Source: Butyricimonas synergistica DSM 23225 (lineage in GTDB: Bacteria > Bacteroidota > Bacteroidia > Bacteroidales > Marinifilaceae). Taken from it: a stretch of DNA of 64,000 nucleotides. The position numbers and the translations under genes were made by a program. The notes under the pieces are model-generated. The model saw only the letters and a program-made list of their open reading frames with translations. It was not told the origin of the DNA and made no database searches. Below are positions 8,661 through 18,440 of this stretch, piece by piece. The number at the start of each line of letters is the position of its first letter. Within the stretch, counting starts at the first letter, position 1. Location: assembly GCF_000379665.1 (NCBI RefSeq), contig NZ_KB903360.1, forward strand, positions 312,175-376,174. Reading direction: 5' to 3'.

Positions 8661-10154
8661 TTACTGTACCCCGGCTTCCGTGTCAGGTACCGGCATAACT
8701 AATTTCCCATTATGAGCGACGGTTGTTCCATTCTCTCTTAACGGCAGGTTCAATCTCTTGTAGACGTAAACCATTTGTCCCTCGCATAAAAATTCCCTAC
8801 GATATTCCTTGACCAACGCCTCCATAAAAGCATCTTTATCCACGTCTACCTTCAGATTATAAACCGAATTATTCCGGGCATCCACTACTTTATTAAATAT
8901 CTCGACAGCCAAAGCCCGGTCTTTATCAAAAACAGCTTCTGCCGCAATATAATAACATTCCGGGAATCGAAGTACCGGTTCCAAAGATTTTGCCGCAATC
9001 ATGTTACTCTCGTTCCTTCCTTCCAAAGAAAATTTAGTTACCATATTTTTGGGAATCGCTTTCAAACGCACATCATTCGCATTCTCCGAGAAAATTCCAC
9101 TTTTGTCGTTCAGTACTAAAAGCCAATCTTTAGCTGAAGAACTAAAATAGTTTTCCGTCCAAGTCGACAAGTCTGAATTATAGGGAGCAAAAAGTATTTC
9201 CGAATGTAACCGGGGTTCTATCGTACTTAACTCCATAGGATCTCCGATATACCCAGGGGCAACAAACCGTAAATTCGTTCCTTTATCCACCACGTTTACC
9301 ACCTCGTTTGCGTGTTCGAAAGCCTTATCATTGTCCCCGGCATACAAACATACACGGGCAAGCAATTGAGATATAGCAAAATAATTCAAGCGATTAGCAC
9401 GATAGTTGAAAAACTCATCAACATTTAAAATTATCCCCGATCCGTTATCCAGTTTAACACGGGATGCGCTCAAATCACGAAAAGCCATTCCCCCGGGATA
9501 TTGCGCATCCGTGTCAAAAGGTTTAATCCAGTCTTTGGCTTTCTCCAGATCCGCAATCAAATACTTCAAAATACTCTTCGTCGCCACCGGAGGATTGACG
9601 ATAGACGGGTATTCTGTCACATAAGGAATAAAAGCAGACTCTCCGCCATTGTCTGCAATCGGAGCCTTAGCAAAGATACGCAACAATTCAAAATGCATCA
9701 GAGCCCGAATCGCATATGCCTCGGCAAGAATCATATTTTTAGTAACATCTCCATACTTGAATTTTACATCCCCGTCTTTTTCCAGCCCTTGAATCAAATT
9801 GTTCGCCTCTGCAATAACTTTATAACTAGCCAACCAAATAGAAGCAGCTACCGATCTCGCTTCATTCCTGTCATATTCAAAATTAGCCACGTCCAAATAG
9901 GAGCGATGTGTCTTCTCGTTCAAGCTATAACTGCGTCCCCAGGCTTCTACAACTCCCCAGGTTAATTCCTGCCCGTACAATTTTTTGTCGGACATATCAA
10001 TATACAATCCGTTCAACGCAATGTAATACCCTTGTGCTTTTTCGAATAATGTTTCTTCGTATATATCCAGCTCCGGCTTTACATCCAACCATTTATCACA
10101 TGACGAAAATATAAATGCCAGCAAGACAATATTTATTATATATCTTTTTTTCAT
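8661..10154 (-). CDS. SusD/RagB-family nutrient-binding lipoprotein
   Basis: Lipoprotein of 497 residues, lipobox FSSC (Cys19) followed by DKWLDVKPELDIYEETLF, the classic SusD start. It has TPR-like helices (AIRALMHFELLRIFAKAPI) and the C-terminal signature around EFLCEGQMVYVYKRLNLPLRE. It forms the extracellular lid of the SusC transporter encoded 11 bp upstream. Full length for the family (about 480-600). The ligand is unknown; the DUF4843 and PKD-like partners are more typical of non-starch loci without glycoside hydrolases, and no hydrolase is present here. Confidence 0.95.
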   Translation of the reverse strand: MKKRYIINIVLLAFIFSSCDKWLDVKPELDIYEETLFEKAQGYYIALNGLYIDMSDKKLYGQELTWGVVEAWGRSYSLNEKTHRSYLDVANFEYDRNEARSVAASIWLASYKVIAEANNLIQGLEKDGDVKFKYGDVTKNMILAEAYAIRALMHFELLRIFAKAPIADNGGESAFIPYVTEYPSIVNPPVATKSILKYLIADLEKAKDWIKPFDTDAQYPGGMAFRDLSASRVKLDNGSGIILNVDEFFNYRANRLNYFAISQLLARVCLYAGDNDKAFEHANEVVNVVDKGTNLRFVAPGYIGDPMELSTIEPRLHSEILFAPYNSDLSTWTENYFSSSAKDWLLVLNDKSGIFSENANDVRLKAIPKNMVTKFSLEGRNESNMIAAKSLEPVLRFPECYYIAAEAVFDKDRALAVEIFNKVVDARNNSVYNLKVDVDKDAFMEALVKEYRREFLCEGQMVYVYKRLNLPLRENGTTVAHNGKLVMPVPDTEAGVQ

Positions 10155-10165
10155 GATCTATATCT

Positions 10166-13100
10166 TTAAAAACCTACATTTACTGAAAAACTATAACTTC
10201 TGGCAAACGGGTAAGACAAGCCCCTTTCCTGCTTGATTGATGATACACGGAATACATCGTTCATGTTAAAAGCAAATTTCACCCGGCTAAAACGAATCTT
10301 CTTGAGTATGTCTGCAGGTAATTCATAACCAACAGATAAAGACTGTAGAGTCAACGTGTTGTCATCTTGCACAAATCGGCTGGTAGGATTCGTCGGAACA
10401 TTATACTGCTTCAAGCTCTTGAAGCCGGCTATATCACCTTGCTTTTTCCACCGGTCTGTAAACACCCTTTTATCCACATTATTTTCAATATCTGCATTCT
10501 CAATCTTTGTTTGCAGTGTTTGGTTATATTGTTGTCCCCCGTACGTATAAGTAAAATACACGTCTAACGTAACACCATACAGAAACAAATTTGAAGACAA
10601 CGTACCATTCATCTTCGGTTCCGAATTCCCAATAGCAACATTCTCCGAAGCGAGCCATTCCGTACCATAACTCCCGTCTTTATAACGAAACATCTCATCT
10701 CCCGTTTGCGGATTTATCCCCAATGACCGCATCGCGTAAATTGATGTCGTCGAAGCACCCTCTACATATTTCAACAAAGGCTTTTTGGCTTCACGAACAT
10801 TGGCTCTATCCTGATACTTTTCCTCTATCTTTTGATTATACGACTTCAGGGACTCTGATATTTTCTTTATTTCATTTTTATTGGCTGCCACATTAGCCGT
10901 GAAATAAAGCTGTGCGTTAGGCTTGGCTAATGCTCTCACCCGCAAACTCATCTCGTAACCATTATTGGTAATCTCTCCAATATTATCCTTATAAGATAGG
11001 AATCCCGAAGACGAAGGAATGTACATATCAGCAATTAAATCCACTGTCCTGCGGAAATAATATGTCCCGGTAAACACTAAAAAACCATCCAGAATATTTA
11101 TCGTGGTACCTATATCCGTTATCTTCGTTTTCTCCCATTTCAAGTTTTTATTTCCCATGGCTGTAATATTTCCTCCTAACCCAGTAGGATAAACAGATTC
11201 GCTATTAATCGAATATAAGGTGCGAGCCGTGTTAGCGGGGAAATTAGCTTTACCTGTAACGCCGTACGATCCTCTGATTTTCAACTCCGAGAGCCAATCT
11301 ACCCCCTTTATAAAAGCATAATTATGAATATTCAGCCCCAATCCCATCGACCAGAAAGGCGCAAAACGGGTTTCACTTCCAAAAGATGAATTCCCATCCA
11401 TTCTCCACGTGGCATCCAACAAATAAATATTCCGATATGTGTAATTTAAAGATACGATCGTTCCGAACAATCTCGTTTTTTGTTGAAAAGTAGTCGGAGC
11501 ATTCGGAAATTCTCTTGCGAATTGCGGGTTGGCAAACCCTCCCGCAGGAATATCTCTCACGTACACGCTACGGCTCTCGTCGGAACTCTCTTTCACGTTT
11601 ATACCGGCAAACAAATTTATACTATGATACCCGATCATATCGTTATAATACCCGAATACACTACCGTCTATTATTGTAGCAGTAGTATTACCAACGGTCA
11701 TTTCGCCTTTATAAGATTTGTTGTAATATTGCCCGGCTTCGGGTGAAGTATAGGCATTAGAAGATCCCATCGTATAAGTCAACGCAATAGAACCTTTGAA
11801 ATAAATTTTATTCGTGAGGTAATATTGGATCGCAAAATTATCTATAAATTCTTTGCTTTTCGTTTTATCGAAACTACCTAGATAAGCGTCGTATAACGGA
11901 TTACTTATCGCACCTTTTGACGTTGCCGTATTAATCATTTCAGCGACAGTCCCGTCTTCATCCAAATAAGAATAATAGGGGTTCATCGTCGTGTATTTGC
12001 TAAACGAACCGAAGGGGGATTCCTCCGAATTAACACCCGTGTACGTGGCACTATTTTTAAACAACAATTTTCCGATATTATATTGTAGCTCCAAACCCAA
12101 TCCGAAGGTTTTTCTTTCAGAACCTTTCATCACCCCGTTATTTCCCTGATAATTTATATCGATTCCATAACGAAAACCGTTTGTTCCCCCCTCCATTCTT
12201 AAATAATGTTTGCTACTCGCGGTATTCCGAAGCGGCAAAGCCAGCCAGTCCGTATTATTTCCCCGTTCCAGCAATCTTAGTTTCGCATGATAATAAGCCA
12301 GTTGATAATACTCCTCGTCAAACAATCCGGCTTCTTTCTCCGCCTCCACTTTCTCTCGGGCATTCATTAAATTATAATCCCGCAAGTCAGGAACCTGTAC
12401 ATTCAGATTATACCCGTAATTAATCAATATTTGCCCATCCTTGGGAGTAACGGTTGTTATCACCACAACCCCGTTTGCGGCACGGGAACCGTATATTGCC
12501 GTGGCTGCCGCATCTTTCAACAGGGTGATCGATTCGATACGGTTGATATCCATATCATACACTTTATTGACACTCACTTCGAAACCGTCCAATATAAATG
12601 TCGGCAGGTTCGGGTTATTCTGCAACGCCGTTTTAGACACATTCACCTCATCCAACTCCGTCAACCCGATACCGGAATCCCCGCGAATGCTTATTTTCGG
12701 CATCACGTTCGGGTTAGAACCCATTTCGTTATTTACAGCAATCCGAAAAGAAGGATCCAACACTTGAATGGATTTCAATACATTTACTTGGGAAATCTTC
12801 TTTAATTCTGCGGCTGTCATTGTTTTCACGTTTCCCGTGTAAGACTGCCTGGAAATATTGGCATATCCCGTCACGACAACATCTTCCAACGCTACCTCAC
12901 TCTCTTTCATAACAACATTGATCGTGTCTTGACCGGTGTATTTTATTTCCACGGTCTCCATCCCGATAAAAGAATATTCCAGAACAATTTGTTTGTCAAG
13001 AACAAAGCGAAAAGCATACCGCCCGTCTTTATCCGTTGCCGTCCCCAATTTCATGTCTTTTATTTGTATCGTGACCCCCGGCAACGGAAATCCTCGTTCA

Positions 13101-13513
13101 TCCTTTACCATACCGACTATTCTACCCTCCTTCACGCTATCCCGAACAATATCGGCACGTCGCTTGAAAATAACAATATTATCCATAAATTCATAAACCA
13201 AATCCGTTCCCTCGATACATTTATCCAACACGGTAACAATATCCGCTTTCTTTAAATCCATCGTTTTCAAACCGATCTGGGAAATATCCCGGTCATTATA
13301 AACAAAGTTGAATGACGTCTGTTGCTTTATCTGGGCAAAAACCTGAAGCACAGATGCATTCTTTACCGAGATATTCAACTCGACCTTCTCAACAATCGTG
13401 TCTGCCTTTAAAGCATTTATCCCCATAAACACAAAAAGAAATAACACAGACAGCATACGCCTTATCTTCCATGTATAAAAACACAAGCGTTTCATGTAGT
13501 CCTTTTTTTTCAT
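10166..13513 (-). CDS. SusC/RagA-family TonB-dependent transporter with STN domain
   Basis: Outer-membrane importer of 1115 residues. After a long N-terminal signal (helix around LSVLFLFVFMGINALKA) come an STN domain (about 45-115, VELNISVKNASVLQVFAQIK), a carboxypeptidase-regulatory-like domain (GFPLPGVTIQIKDMKLGTAT), a DVVVTGYA TonB-box region, plug (ITLLKDAAATAIYGSRAANG) and barrel ending in VNVGF. It is 108 bp after fecR and 11 bp before susD. Strong similarity in layout and key segments to the SusC at 297-3641 suggests the two loci are ancient duplicates with related ligands. STN implies control through FecR and the sigma factor at 14882. Confidence 0.95.
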   Translation of the reverse strand: MKKKDYMKRLCFYTWKIRRMLSVLFLFVFMGINALKADTIVEKVELNISVKNASVLQVFAQIKQQTSFNFVYNDRDISQIGLKTMDLKKADIVTVLDKCIEGTDLVYEFMDNIVIFKRRADIVRDSVKEGRIVGMVKDERGFPLPGVTIQIKDMKLGTATDKDGRYAFRFVLDKQIVLEYSFIGMETVEIKYTGQDTINVVMKESEVALEDVVVTGYANISRQSYTGNVKTMTAAELKKISQVNVLKSIQVLDPSFRIAVNNEMGSNPNVMPKISIRGDSGIGLTELDEVNVSKTALQNNPNLPTFILDGFEVSVNKVYDMDINRIESITLLKDAAATAIYGSRAANGVVVITTVTPKDGQILINYGYNLNVQVPDLRDYNLMNAREKVEAEKEAGLFDEEYYQLAYYHAKLRLLERGNNTDWLALPLRNTASSKHYLRMEGGTNGFRYGIDINYQGNNGVMKGSERKTFGLGLELQYNIGKLLFKNSATYTGVNSEESPFGSFSKYTTMNPYYSYLDEDGTVAEMINTATSKGAISNPLYDAYLGSFDKTKSKEFIDNFAIQYYLTNKIYFKGSIALTYTMGSSNAYTSPEAGQYYNKSYKGEMTVGNTTATIIDGSVFGYYNDMIGYHSINLFAGINVKESSDESRSVYVRDIPAGGFANPQFAREFPNAPTTFQQKTRLFGTIVSLNYTYRNIYLLDATWRMDGNSSFGSETRFAPFWSMGLGLNIHNYAFIKGVDWLSELKIRGSYGVTGKANFPANTARTLYSINSESVYPTGLGGNITAMGNKNLKWEKTKITDIGTTINILDGFLVFTGTYYFRRTVDLIADMYIPSSSGFLSYKDNIGEITNNGYEMSLRVRALAKPNAQLYFTANVAANKNEIKKISESLKSYNQKIEEKYQDRANVREAKKPLLKYVEGASTTSIYAMRSLGINPQTGDEMFRYKDGSYGTEWLASENVAIGNSEPKMNGTLSSNLFLYGVTLDVYFTYTYGGQQYNQTLQTKIENADIENNVDKRVFTDRWKKQGDIAGFKSLKQYNVPTNPTSRFVQDDNTLTLQSLSVGYELPADILKKIRFSRVKFAFNMNDVFRVSSIKQERGLSYPFARSYSFSVNVGF

Positions 13514-13621
13514 AAAATTGTTTTTAGTTCATATTTAATTTACCATTTAAAAAAGCGATACAAACCCCTTGAGCCTAAATATATTTTTAGCCTCTCCTAC
13601 ATTTGCTTTAATTATTCTTAT

Positions 13622-14767
13622 CTATCTTTTATAAACAAGAATTTGTTTACCACCTATTTCAAAATACACTTTATTAGTCTTCTCTATTGATTGCAACACA
13701 GGAGTTATTTCTCCGTACTTCTCTATATCCAAGGTGAAACATTCCTGTTTAATCTCATTAGAAAGAAAAACAGGCTCCAGATTATACCACCTTACCAAAA
13801 CTTTCATAATAGACTCGAGCGTCTGATTAATAAATACAATACGTTCATATTTCCATGCTATAAAGGGATACGCATCGACATCCGAAACCTTCATTCCGCC
13901 GTCCATAGTGATTCTTGCCTGCTGGTTCGGTTTCAACCTGCACTTCGACTCCAAATAGGAAATTTCCACACTCCCTTTCACCAATGTCGTTGTAATTTCC
14001 TGTCCCTCGTAAGCATTGAAATCGAACTCCGTGCCCAACACTTGAATTTTCAGATCTCCCGATTTCACGGTAAAAGGACGTGTGCTATCTTTGGTTACAA
14101 TAAAATAAGCATGACCTCTCAATTCAACCTCTCTCGAATCTCTTTCAAATTTTTGAGGTATGACCAACTCTGATTCCGCATCCATATGCACGATAGTTCC
14201 ATCTTCAAGGCGAGCCACATACTCCCCTCCGCGAGGAACTTCTATCCGGTACACTTTATCTGAAAAATCCTCTTCCACTTCTTTCGGAAGAAAACGAATG
14301 GTATCAAGACGGTTCTCTAGCAATACCGTTTTCATCTCCTGCTGAAAAACCGTATCTTGCAAAATAACGATCTCCCCTCCTTCCGCAAGATGAATCACGG
14401 CTTTAGAACTAGCAGGCAACTCACTTGCCGTGTAAATCCTTGTTTTAGCAACATCCTCTCGTTCTAACCAATAAAACATAACAAACACGACAGGGAACAA
14501 AATAGCAGCCGCCCACCGAACACTCTTAATCATTCGTTCCCGACGCCTCGTGAACATGATCTTTTTCTCCAACAATTTCCATTGTTCTTCCCGTATTTTC
14601 CGATGTTTCGGATCCATCGCATTTCCTAAGAACTCACGGGAACCGATCTTATCAAAAAGTCGTTCATTGCGATCGGACTCTTCCCGCCACTGGTTCAACA
14701 AACGGGATTCCTCGTCATTTGTTCCGAATGTAAAATATTTCAACAATATTCGAGATATTCTATACAT
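13622..14767 (-). CDS. FecR-family anti-sigma factor
   Basis: Protein of 381 residues: a cytoplasmic N-terminal segment of about 85 residues, a single membrane helix (AAILFPVVFVMFYWL), the periplasmic FecR domain (RIEVPRGGEYVARLEDGTIV, then RPFTVKSGDLKIQVLGTEFD) and a C-terminal DUF4974-like domain (FINQTLESIMKVLVRWYNLE). It lies 114 bp after its sigma gene and 108 bp before susC. It should hold the sigma factor inactive at the inner membrane until the SusC STN domain reports ligand. Confidence 0.93.
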   Translation of the reverse strand: MYRISRILLKYFTFGTNDEESRLLNQWREESDRNERLFDKIGSREFLGNAMDPKHRKIREEQWKLLEKKIMFTRRRERMIKSVRWAAAILFPVVFVMFYWLEREDVAKTRIYTASELPASSKAVIHLAEGGEIVILQDTVFQQEMKTVLLENRLDTIRFLPKEVEEDFSDKVYRIEVPRGGEYVARLEDGTIVHMDAESELVIPQKFERDSREVELRGHAYFIVTKDSTRPFTVKSGDLKIQVLGTEFDFNAYEGQEITTTLVKGSVEISYLESKCRLKPNQQARITMDGGMKVSDVDAYPFIAWKYERIVFINQTLESIMKVLVRWYNLEPVFLSNEIKQECFTLDIEKYGEITPVLQSIEKTNKVYFEIGGKQILVYKR

Positions 14768-14881
14768 ATTTGCTCTATTACAAATTCCGGTACACTATGT
14801 TCCAGATTTTATATTAAAGACTCCACTTATCATGGGAAGTGTTATATACCTAGAACACTTTTTTTGAAATATTCCCTAGTA

Positions 14882-15439
14882 TCAAATATCAGAAGAGAGT
14901 AATATCATTAATATCAACAACTTCTCTAATCGTTCCCGGATATAATGATTAGCATTATTTTTATGTCGTTTGATAGTATTTATAGCGATATGCAGTTCAT
15001 CTGCAATCTCTTGATGAGATTTTCCCTCCAAACTTAAACGGTACACCTTCTTGCAAGATTCCGGCAATTCCTCGAAAACTTCATTTATCATCGAAAAAAC
15101 TTCGGCTTCTATAACGCAACTGACAAAATCTTCTTCAATCTCCTCGGGGACATATCCTTTCATACGTTTCTCCACCCTCTTTCTATCCCGTATATAAGTC
15201 AAACAATTATTACGTACCCCCCGGTAAAGATAGACCTTAAATGTATCTTCATTCTTAAATGTTTCTCTTTTTTCCCACAATTTCAGGAAAAAATCCTGTA
15301 ATAGATCAAGAGCAACATCCTCATCTTCCAAATAATGCATAGCGAAATACTTTAGAGCGGTAAAATATCGCTCGTAGCCCTTCTTAAACTGTTTGGCGTC
15401 GGATAAATCCACAACCTCCACTAACTCATTACTAAACAT
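14882..15439 (-). CDS. ECF RNA polymerase sigma factor
   Basis: Protein of 185 residues with sigma-2 (FTALKYFAMHYLEDEDVALD, LLQDFFLKLWEKRE) and a complete sigma-4 (LEGKSHQEIADELHIAINTI followed by KRHKNNANHYIRERL). First gene of the operon sigma-fecR-susC-susD-DUF4843-PKD. It is the closest relative in the window of the broken sigma gene at 5652, which lacks exactly the last part seen here. A TATTTTTG -7 box lies 50 bp upstream. Confidence 0.95.
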   Translation of the reverse strand: MFSNELVEVVDLSDAKQFKKGYERYFTALKYFAMHYLEDEDVALDLLQDFFLKLWEKRETFKNEDTFKVYLYRGVRNNCLTYIRDRKRVEKRMKGYVPEEIEEDFVSCVIEAEVFSMINEVFEELPESCKKVYRLSLEGKSHQEIADELHIAINTIKRHKNNANHYIRERLEKLLILMILLSSDI

Positions 15440-15488
15440 CTCTTAACTATAAAATAATCAAAACTCGCCATTACATAATCCTATTGTT

Positions 15489-15496
15489 CAAAAATA
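15489..15496 (-). promoter_or_regulatory. -7 promoter box for the second sigma-FecR-SusCD operon
   Basis: On the minus strand the sequence is TATTTTTG, a perfect TAnnTTTG match, 50 bp before the sigma start. A GTTG about 19 bp further upstream is a weak -33 candidate. This would be the housekeeping-sigma entry to the operon. Confidence 0.5.
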
Positions 15497-15558
15497 ATGA
15501 AATATACACACACAACAACAACCGTTTCGGATTTTAACATTCCGAGGTTAGGCATAAA

Positions 15559-15594
15559 CAAAAATATCCCGAACTTATAGAGTCCGGGATATTT
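15559..15594 (-). terminator. Terminator after the tandem MutS-like genes
   Basis: Arms AAATATCCCG (15562-15571) and CGGGATATTT (15585-15594) form a 10-bp stem with further partial pairing inside the loop. On the minus strand it is followed by a short T run. It lies 25 bp after the stop of the downstream MutS-like gene. Confidence 0.88.
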
Positions 15595-15618
15595 ATATAT
15601 TTACCGATTCACAGAATA

Positions 15619-16953
15619 TTACACGACTTCGCCCTTGATCGTTTCAATAATCTTCTCGTTATTGATAATAATCATACCATGCTTATCTCCCGTGATTCCC
15701 GGCTCCAGCTTATAAGTATAAGTCGGCAACTTGCCTTTCATCACGGTCGGCAGATAAGCGAAAGTCACGTTATTACAACGCTTGCCTAACTCTTGTCCCA
15801 CCTCGATAATATGCGTGGAAATCATAAACGCACTATTACGTCTTTCCGCCAAAGCCTCGGTTACCGCCAAAGTTGCATCGAAAGCGTCTTTCACGTTCGT
15901 ACCCTTGAACAACTCGTCAAAAATCACGATCAAACGCTTGTTGCGACTCACCTCGATAGCCACGTTCTTCACGCGCAACACTTCTGCATAAAAGTGACTG
16001 TATCCCAAGTTTATATTATCAGGCACATTGATCGAAGTATACATACCATCTTGTATACGGAATTGCATGGTCTTCGCTGCAATCGGGAAACCCATGTGTC
16101 CCATGTAAACGGCAATACCGAAAGATTTCATCAAAGTAGACTTTCCTGCCATATTAGCCCCCGTCAAGAAGAATATATTTTTGGATTTCGTCACTTCCAA
16201 ATCATTAGAAATTGCCCCATCAATACGGGGATGATGCAAACCCGTTGCTGCAACCAACACTTCGCCTTCATCAGCAGCCGTAGCAAAGCAGAAATCCTTC
16301 TCCTTGGCAACGCCCCCAACAACCACGTTCACGTCAATCCCTTGCAATAACTCGATAACCTCCTTGAATTGTTTATTCAGCAAGCAACGAAATACCCGGT
16401 CAAAAGATATCAAGTTTGCCAACCCCGGATTATCCTGACGGGGGTGTCCCAACAATTTATCAATCCGGGAATCCTTCAACAGCGAACGTCCTTTCTCTAC
16501 AACACTCTGGAAAGGATTACCAGCTACATCAACCGCTAACTTATCGAAATACTCGCAGGCTTTCTGGAAAAACTTGATCGACATCAAAATCCGATCACGG
16601 AGAATATTAAATTCCGGATCGTTGCTGATATAGTGCATTGACTTTGCTTTCAGAATCTGGAATATATTCCGGAATCCATGTTTGCTACTTGCCCCGGTAA
16701 TATACTGCTCCACCACGTCAAATTCGTCTTTCCCGAACGGAAATCCGAAATCGTGATCCCGGAAATAACGGAAAACGGAAGACCGTTCATTAATAGCTTT
16801 AGCATTTGTTAACGGGTGAAGGAACATATTTTCCATCATGCGTTCCCCGCCGCGGGTAATTGTTCCCACGAACATACTATAAACGGAATTATTCTTGTAC
16901 TTGCCTAGCAAGTTCAAGTCGTCTAGTGTCTGTTTATCTGTCTCGAAACTCAT
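15619..16953 (-). CDS. Short MutS-like ATPase (domain III + V only), second of a tandem pair
   Basis: Protein of 444 residues. The C-terminal half is a MutS-type ABC ATPase: Walker A GANMAGKST (265-273), Walker B LIVIFDE (about 341-347) followed by LFKGTNVKDAFDATLAV, and the switch histidine region ISTHIIE. The first 250 residues are helical and fit the MutS core/lever region. There is no room for the N-terminal mismatch-binding domain or connector of true MutS (about 850 residues). Its start overlaps the stop of the upstream paralogue by 4 bp (ATGA), so translation is likely coupled. It may form a heterodimer with that paralogue. Role unknown; true mismatch repair is unlikely on this domain content alone. 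Confidence 0.9.
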   Translation of the reverse strand: MSFETDKQTLDDLNLLGKYKNNSVYSMFVGTITRGGERMMENMFLHPLTNAKAINERSSVFRYFRDHDFGFPFGKDEFDVVEQYITGASSKHGFRNIFQILKAKSMHYISNDPEFNILRDRILMSIKFFQKACEYFDKLAVDVAGNPFQSVVEKGRSLLKDSRIDKLLGHPRQDNPGLANLISFDRVFRCLLNKQFKEVIELLQGIDVNVVVGGVAKEKDFCFATAADEGEVLVAATGLHHPRIDGAISNDLEVTKSKNIFFLTGANMAGKSTLMKSFGIAVYMGHMGFPIAAKTMQFRIQDGMYTSINVPDNINLGYSHFYAEVLRVKNVAIEVSRNKRLIVIFDELFKGTNVKDAFDATLAVTEALAERRNSAFMISTHIIEVGQELGKRCNNVTFAYLPTVMKGKLPTYTYKLEPGITGDKHGMIIINNEKIIETIKGEVV

Positions 16954-18284
16954 GCCTCACCGTTTTTAATAATTTCAATAATCCGTTCATTATTCACGAT
17001 CATCATACCGTGACGGTCATCCGTGATACCCTGAGCCAACGTGTACGTGTAAATCGGTTTACTACCCTCCATCTTCGTGGGCAAATAAACGAAGTTGATG
17101 TTATCACACCGCTCTCTCAGAACTTCTCCCGCCTCAATAATATGAGTAGAGATAATAAACGTACAATTCCGTATCTCGGCGAAAGCCTCCGTTACAGCCA
17201 CCGTTGCATCATAAGCATCTTTCACGTTCGTACCCCGGAACAACTCATCGAAAACAACAATCAAATGCTGAGTCTGGCGTACTTGCTGTGCCACTTTCTT
17301 CACCCGCAATACCTCTGCGTAAAAATGGCTATACCCCATACTCAAGTTATCAGGCAAGTTAATCGTCGTGAACATCCCGTTCTGTACCGAGAATTCCATC
17401 TCTTGGGCAGGAATAGGGAATCCCACGTGAGCCAAGAAAATCGAAATCCCGAAAGATTTCATGAACGTTGATTTTCCTGCCATATTCGCACCAGTCAGAA
17501 AAATCACGTTACTATTCTCGTCAACCTCTATATTGTTACCCACCGGCTTCGTCAAAAACGGGTGGAAAACACCTTTCAGCTTCAACACATTATGGTCATT
17601 CGGGTGTGCCTTAGCGAAAATAAAACCACGATCCTTTGCTACCTTCGCCACTGCCATATAAACATCGAGCAGATAAACATAATAAAGAATCTTCATCATT
17701 TTATCGCGTTCCTCGAAACGGAACACCCGGTCATAAACCACCGCTTGCTCGTAAACAAGTTTCTTTTTCCCCTTCTCAGAAGTATACCAAGCCCATTTCT
17801 CGTTATCGAGCAAAGCCCGCAGGTTAGCCGTCAAATCGGCTATCGTCTTGTTATCCGTGTCCGACTTCGAATTTTTCAGGAAAGAATCCAGCGTGTTCAA
17901 CAACTCGATGCAACACACGATTCCATTATGCAATTGGGTATATTCCGTGTCTGTCCCTACCAAATTTTTAAACTTACGCCCCAGCGTATTATCTTGCGCC
18001 ATCAATTGGGTACGGCGGTCGGTGTTCCCCAAATAGAATTCCATCGTGTCAAAAATCTCGCTTCTGAAAGGGAACTCGGCCTCCATATCACGATAATAGC
18101 GGATCACATCGCTCCGCTCGTTAATCTGGTCTGCATCCGACAACGGATAAAGGAACATCTCTTCCAGAATTCTTGCCCCGCCACGCGTTTGCGTGCGATT
18201 GAAGATTTCATAGACAGATTTGGTCCGATTATTCCCGAAGATCACCAGATCGTCCAAAGTTTGTTTGTCTATTTTAAAACTCAT
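16950..18284 (-). CDS. Short MutS-like ATPase, first of a tandem pair
   Basis: Also 444 residues and clearly homologous to its neighbour over its whole length (shared start MSFxxDKQTLDDL and shared end region). Walker A is GANMAGKSTFMKSFG, Walker B LIVVFDELFRGTNVKDAYDA, followed by ISTHIIEAGE. Like the neighbour it lacks mismatch-recognition and connector domains. The two have diverged strongly in the N-terminal helical half but keep every ATPase motif, which suits two active subunits of one complex. It follows the GldG-type permease gene by 156 bp, with a palindromic hairpin between, so it may be a separate or a read-through unit. Confidence 0.9.
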   Translation of the reverse strand: MSFKIDKQTLDDLVIFGNNRTKSVYEIFNRTQTRGGARILEEMFLYPLSDADQINERSDVIRYYRDMEAEFPFRSEIFDTMEFYLGNTDRRTQLMAQDNTLGRKFKNLVGTDTEYTQLHNGIVCCIELLNTLDSFLKNSKSDTDNKTIADLTANLRALLDNEKWAWYTSEKGKKKLVYEQAVVYDRVFRFEERDKMMKILYYVYLLDVYMAVAKVAKDRGFIFAKAHPNDHNVLKLKGVFHPFLTKPVGNNIEVDENSNVIFLTGANMAGKSTFMKSFGISIFLAHVGFPIPAQEMEFSVQNGMFTTINLPDNLSMGYSHFYAEVLRVKKVAQQVRQTQHLIVVFDELFRGTNVKDAYDATVAVTEAFAEIRNCTFIISTHIIEAGEVLRERCDNINFVYLPTKMEGSKPIYTYTLAQGITDDRHGMMIVNNERIIEIIKNGEA

Positions 18285-18317
18285 TCTATATCAATTAAAA
18301 ATTGAAAATGAAGAATT

Positions 18318-18348
18318 GAAAATGGGAATATTAATATTCCACATTTTC
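18318..18348. other. Palindromic hairpin between the ABC exporter and MutS-like genes
   Basis: A perfect 16-base palindrome GGAATATTAATATTCC (18325-18340) is flanked by GAAAATG (18318-18324) and CATTTTC (18342-18348), giving a long stem. No T run follows on either strand, so it is a weak terminator at best; a protein site or mRNA processing site is equally possible. Confidence 0.5.
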
Positions 18349-18440
18349 AAATTCTCTTATCTCTTTGATCTTAAATCTCCTATTTCCATCCCGTTCATAA
18401 CACGAAATCTAAAATCGTAAATCTAAAATCGCAAATTACG

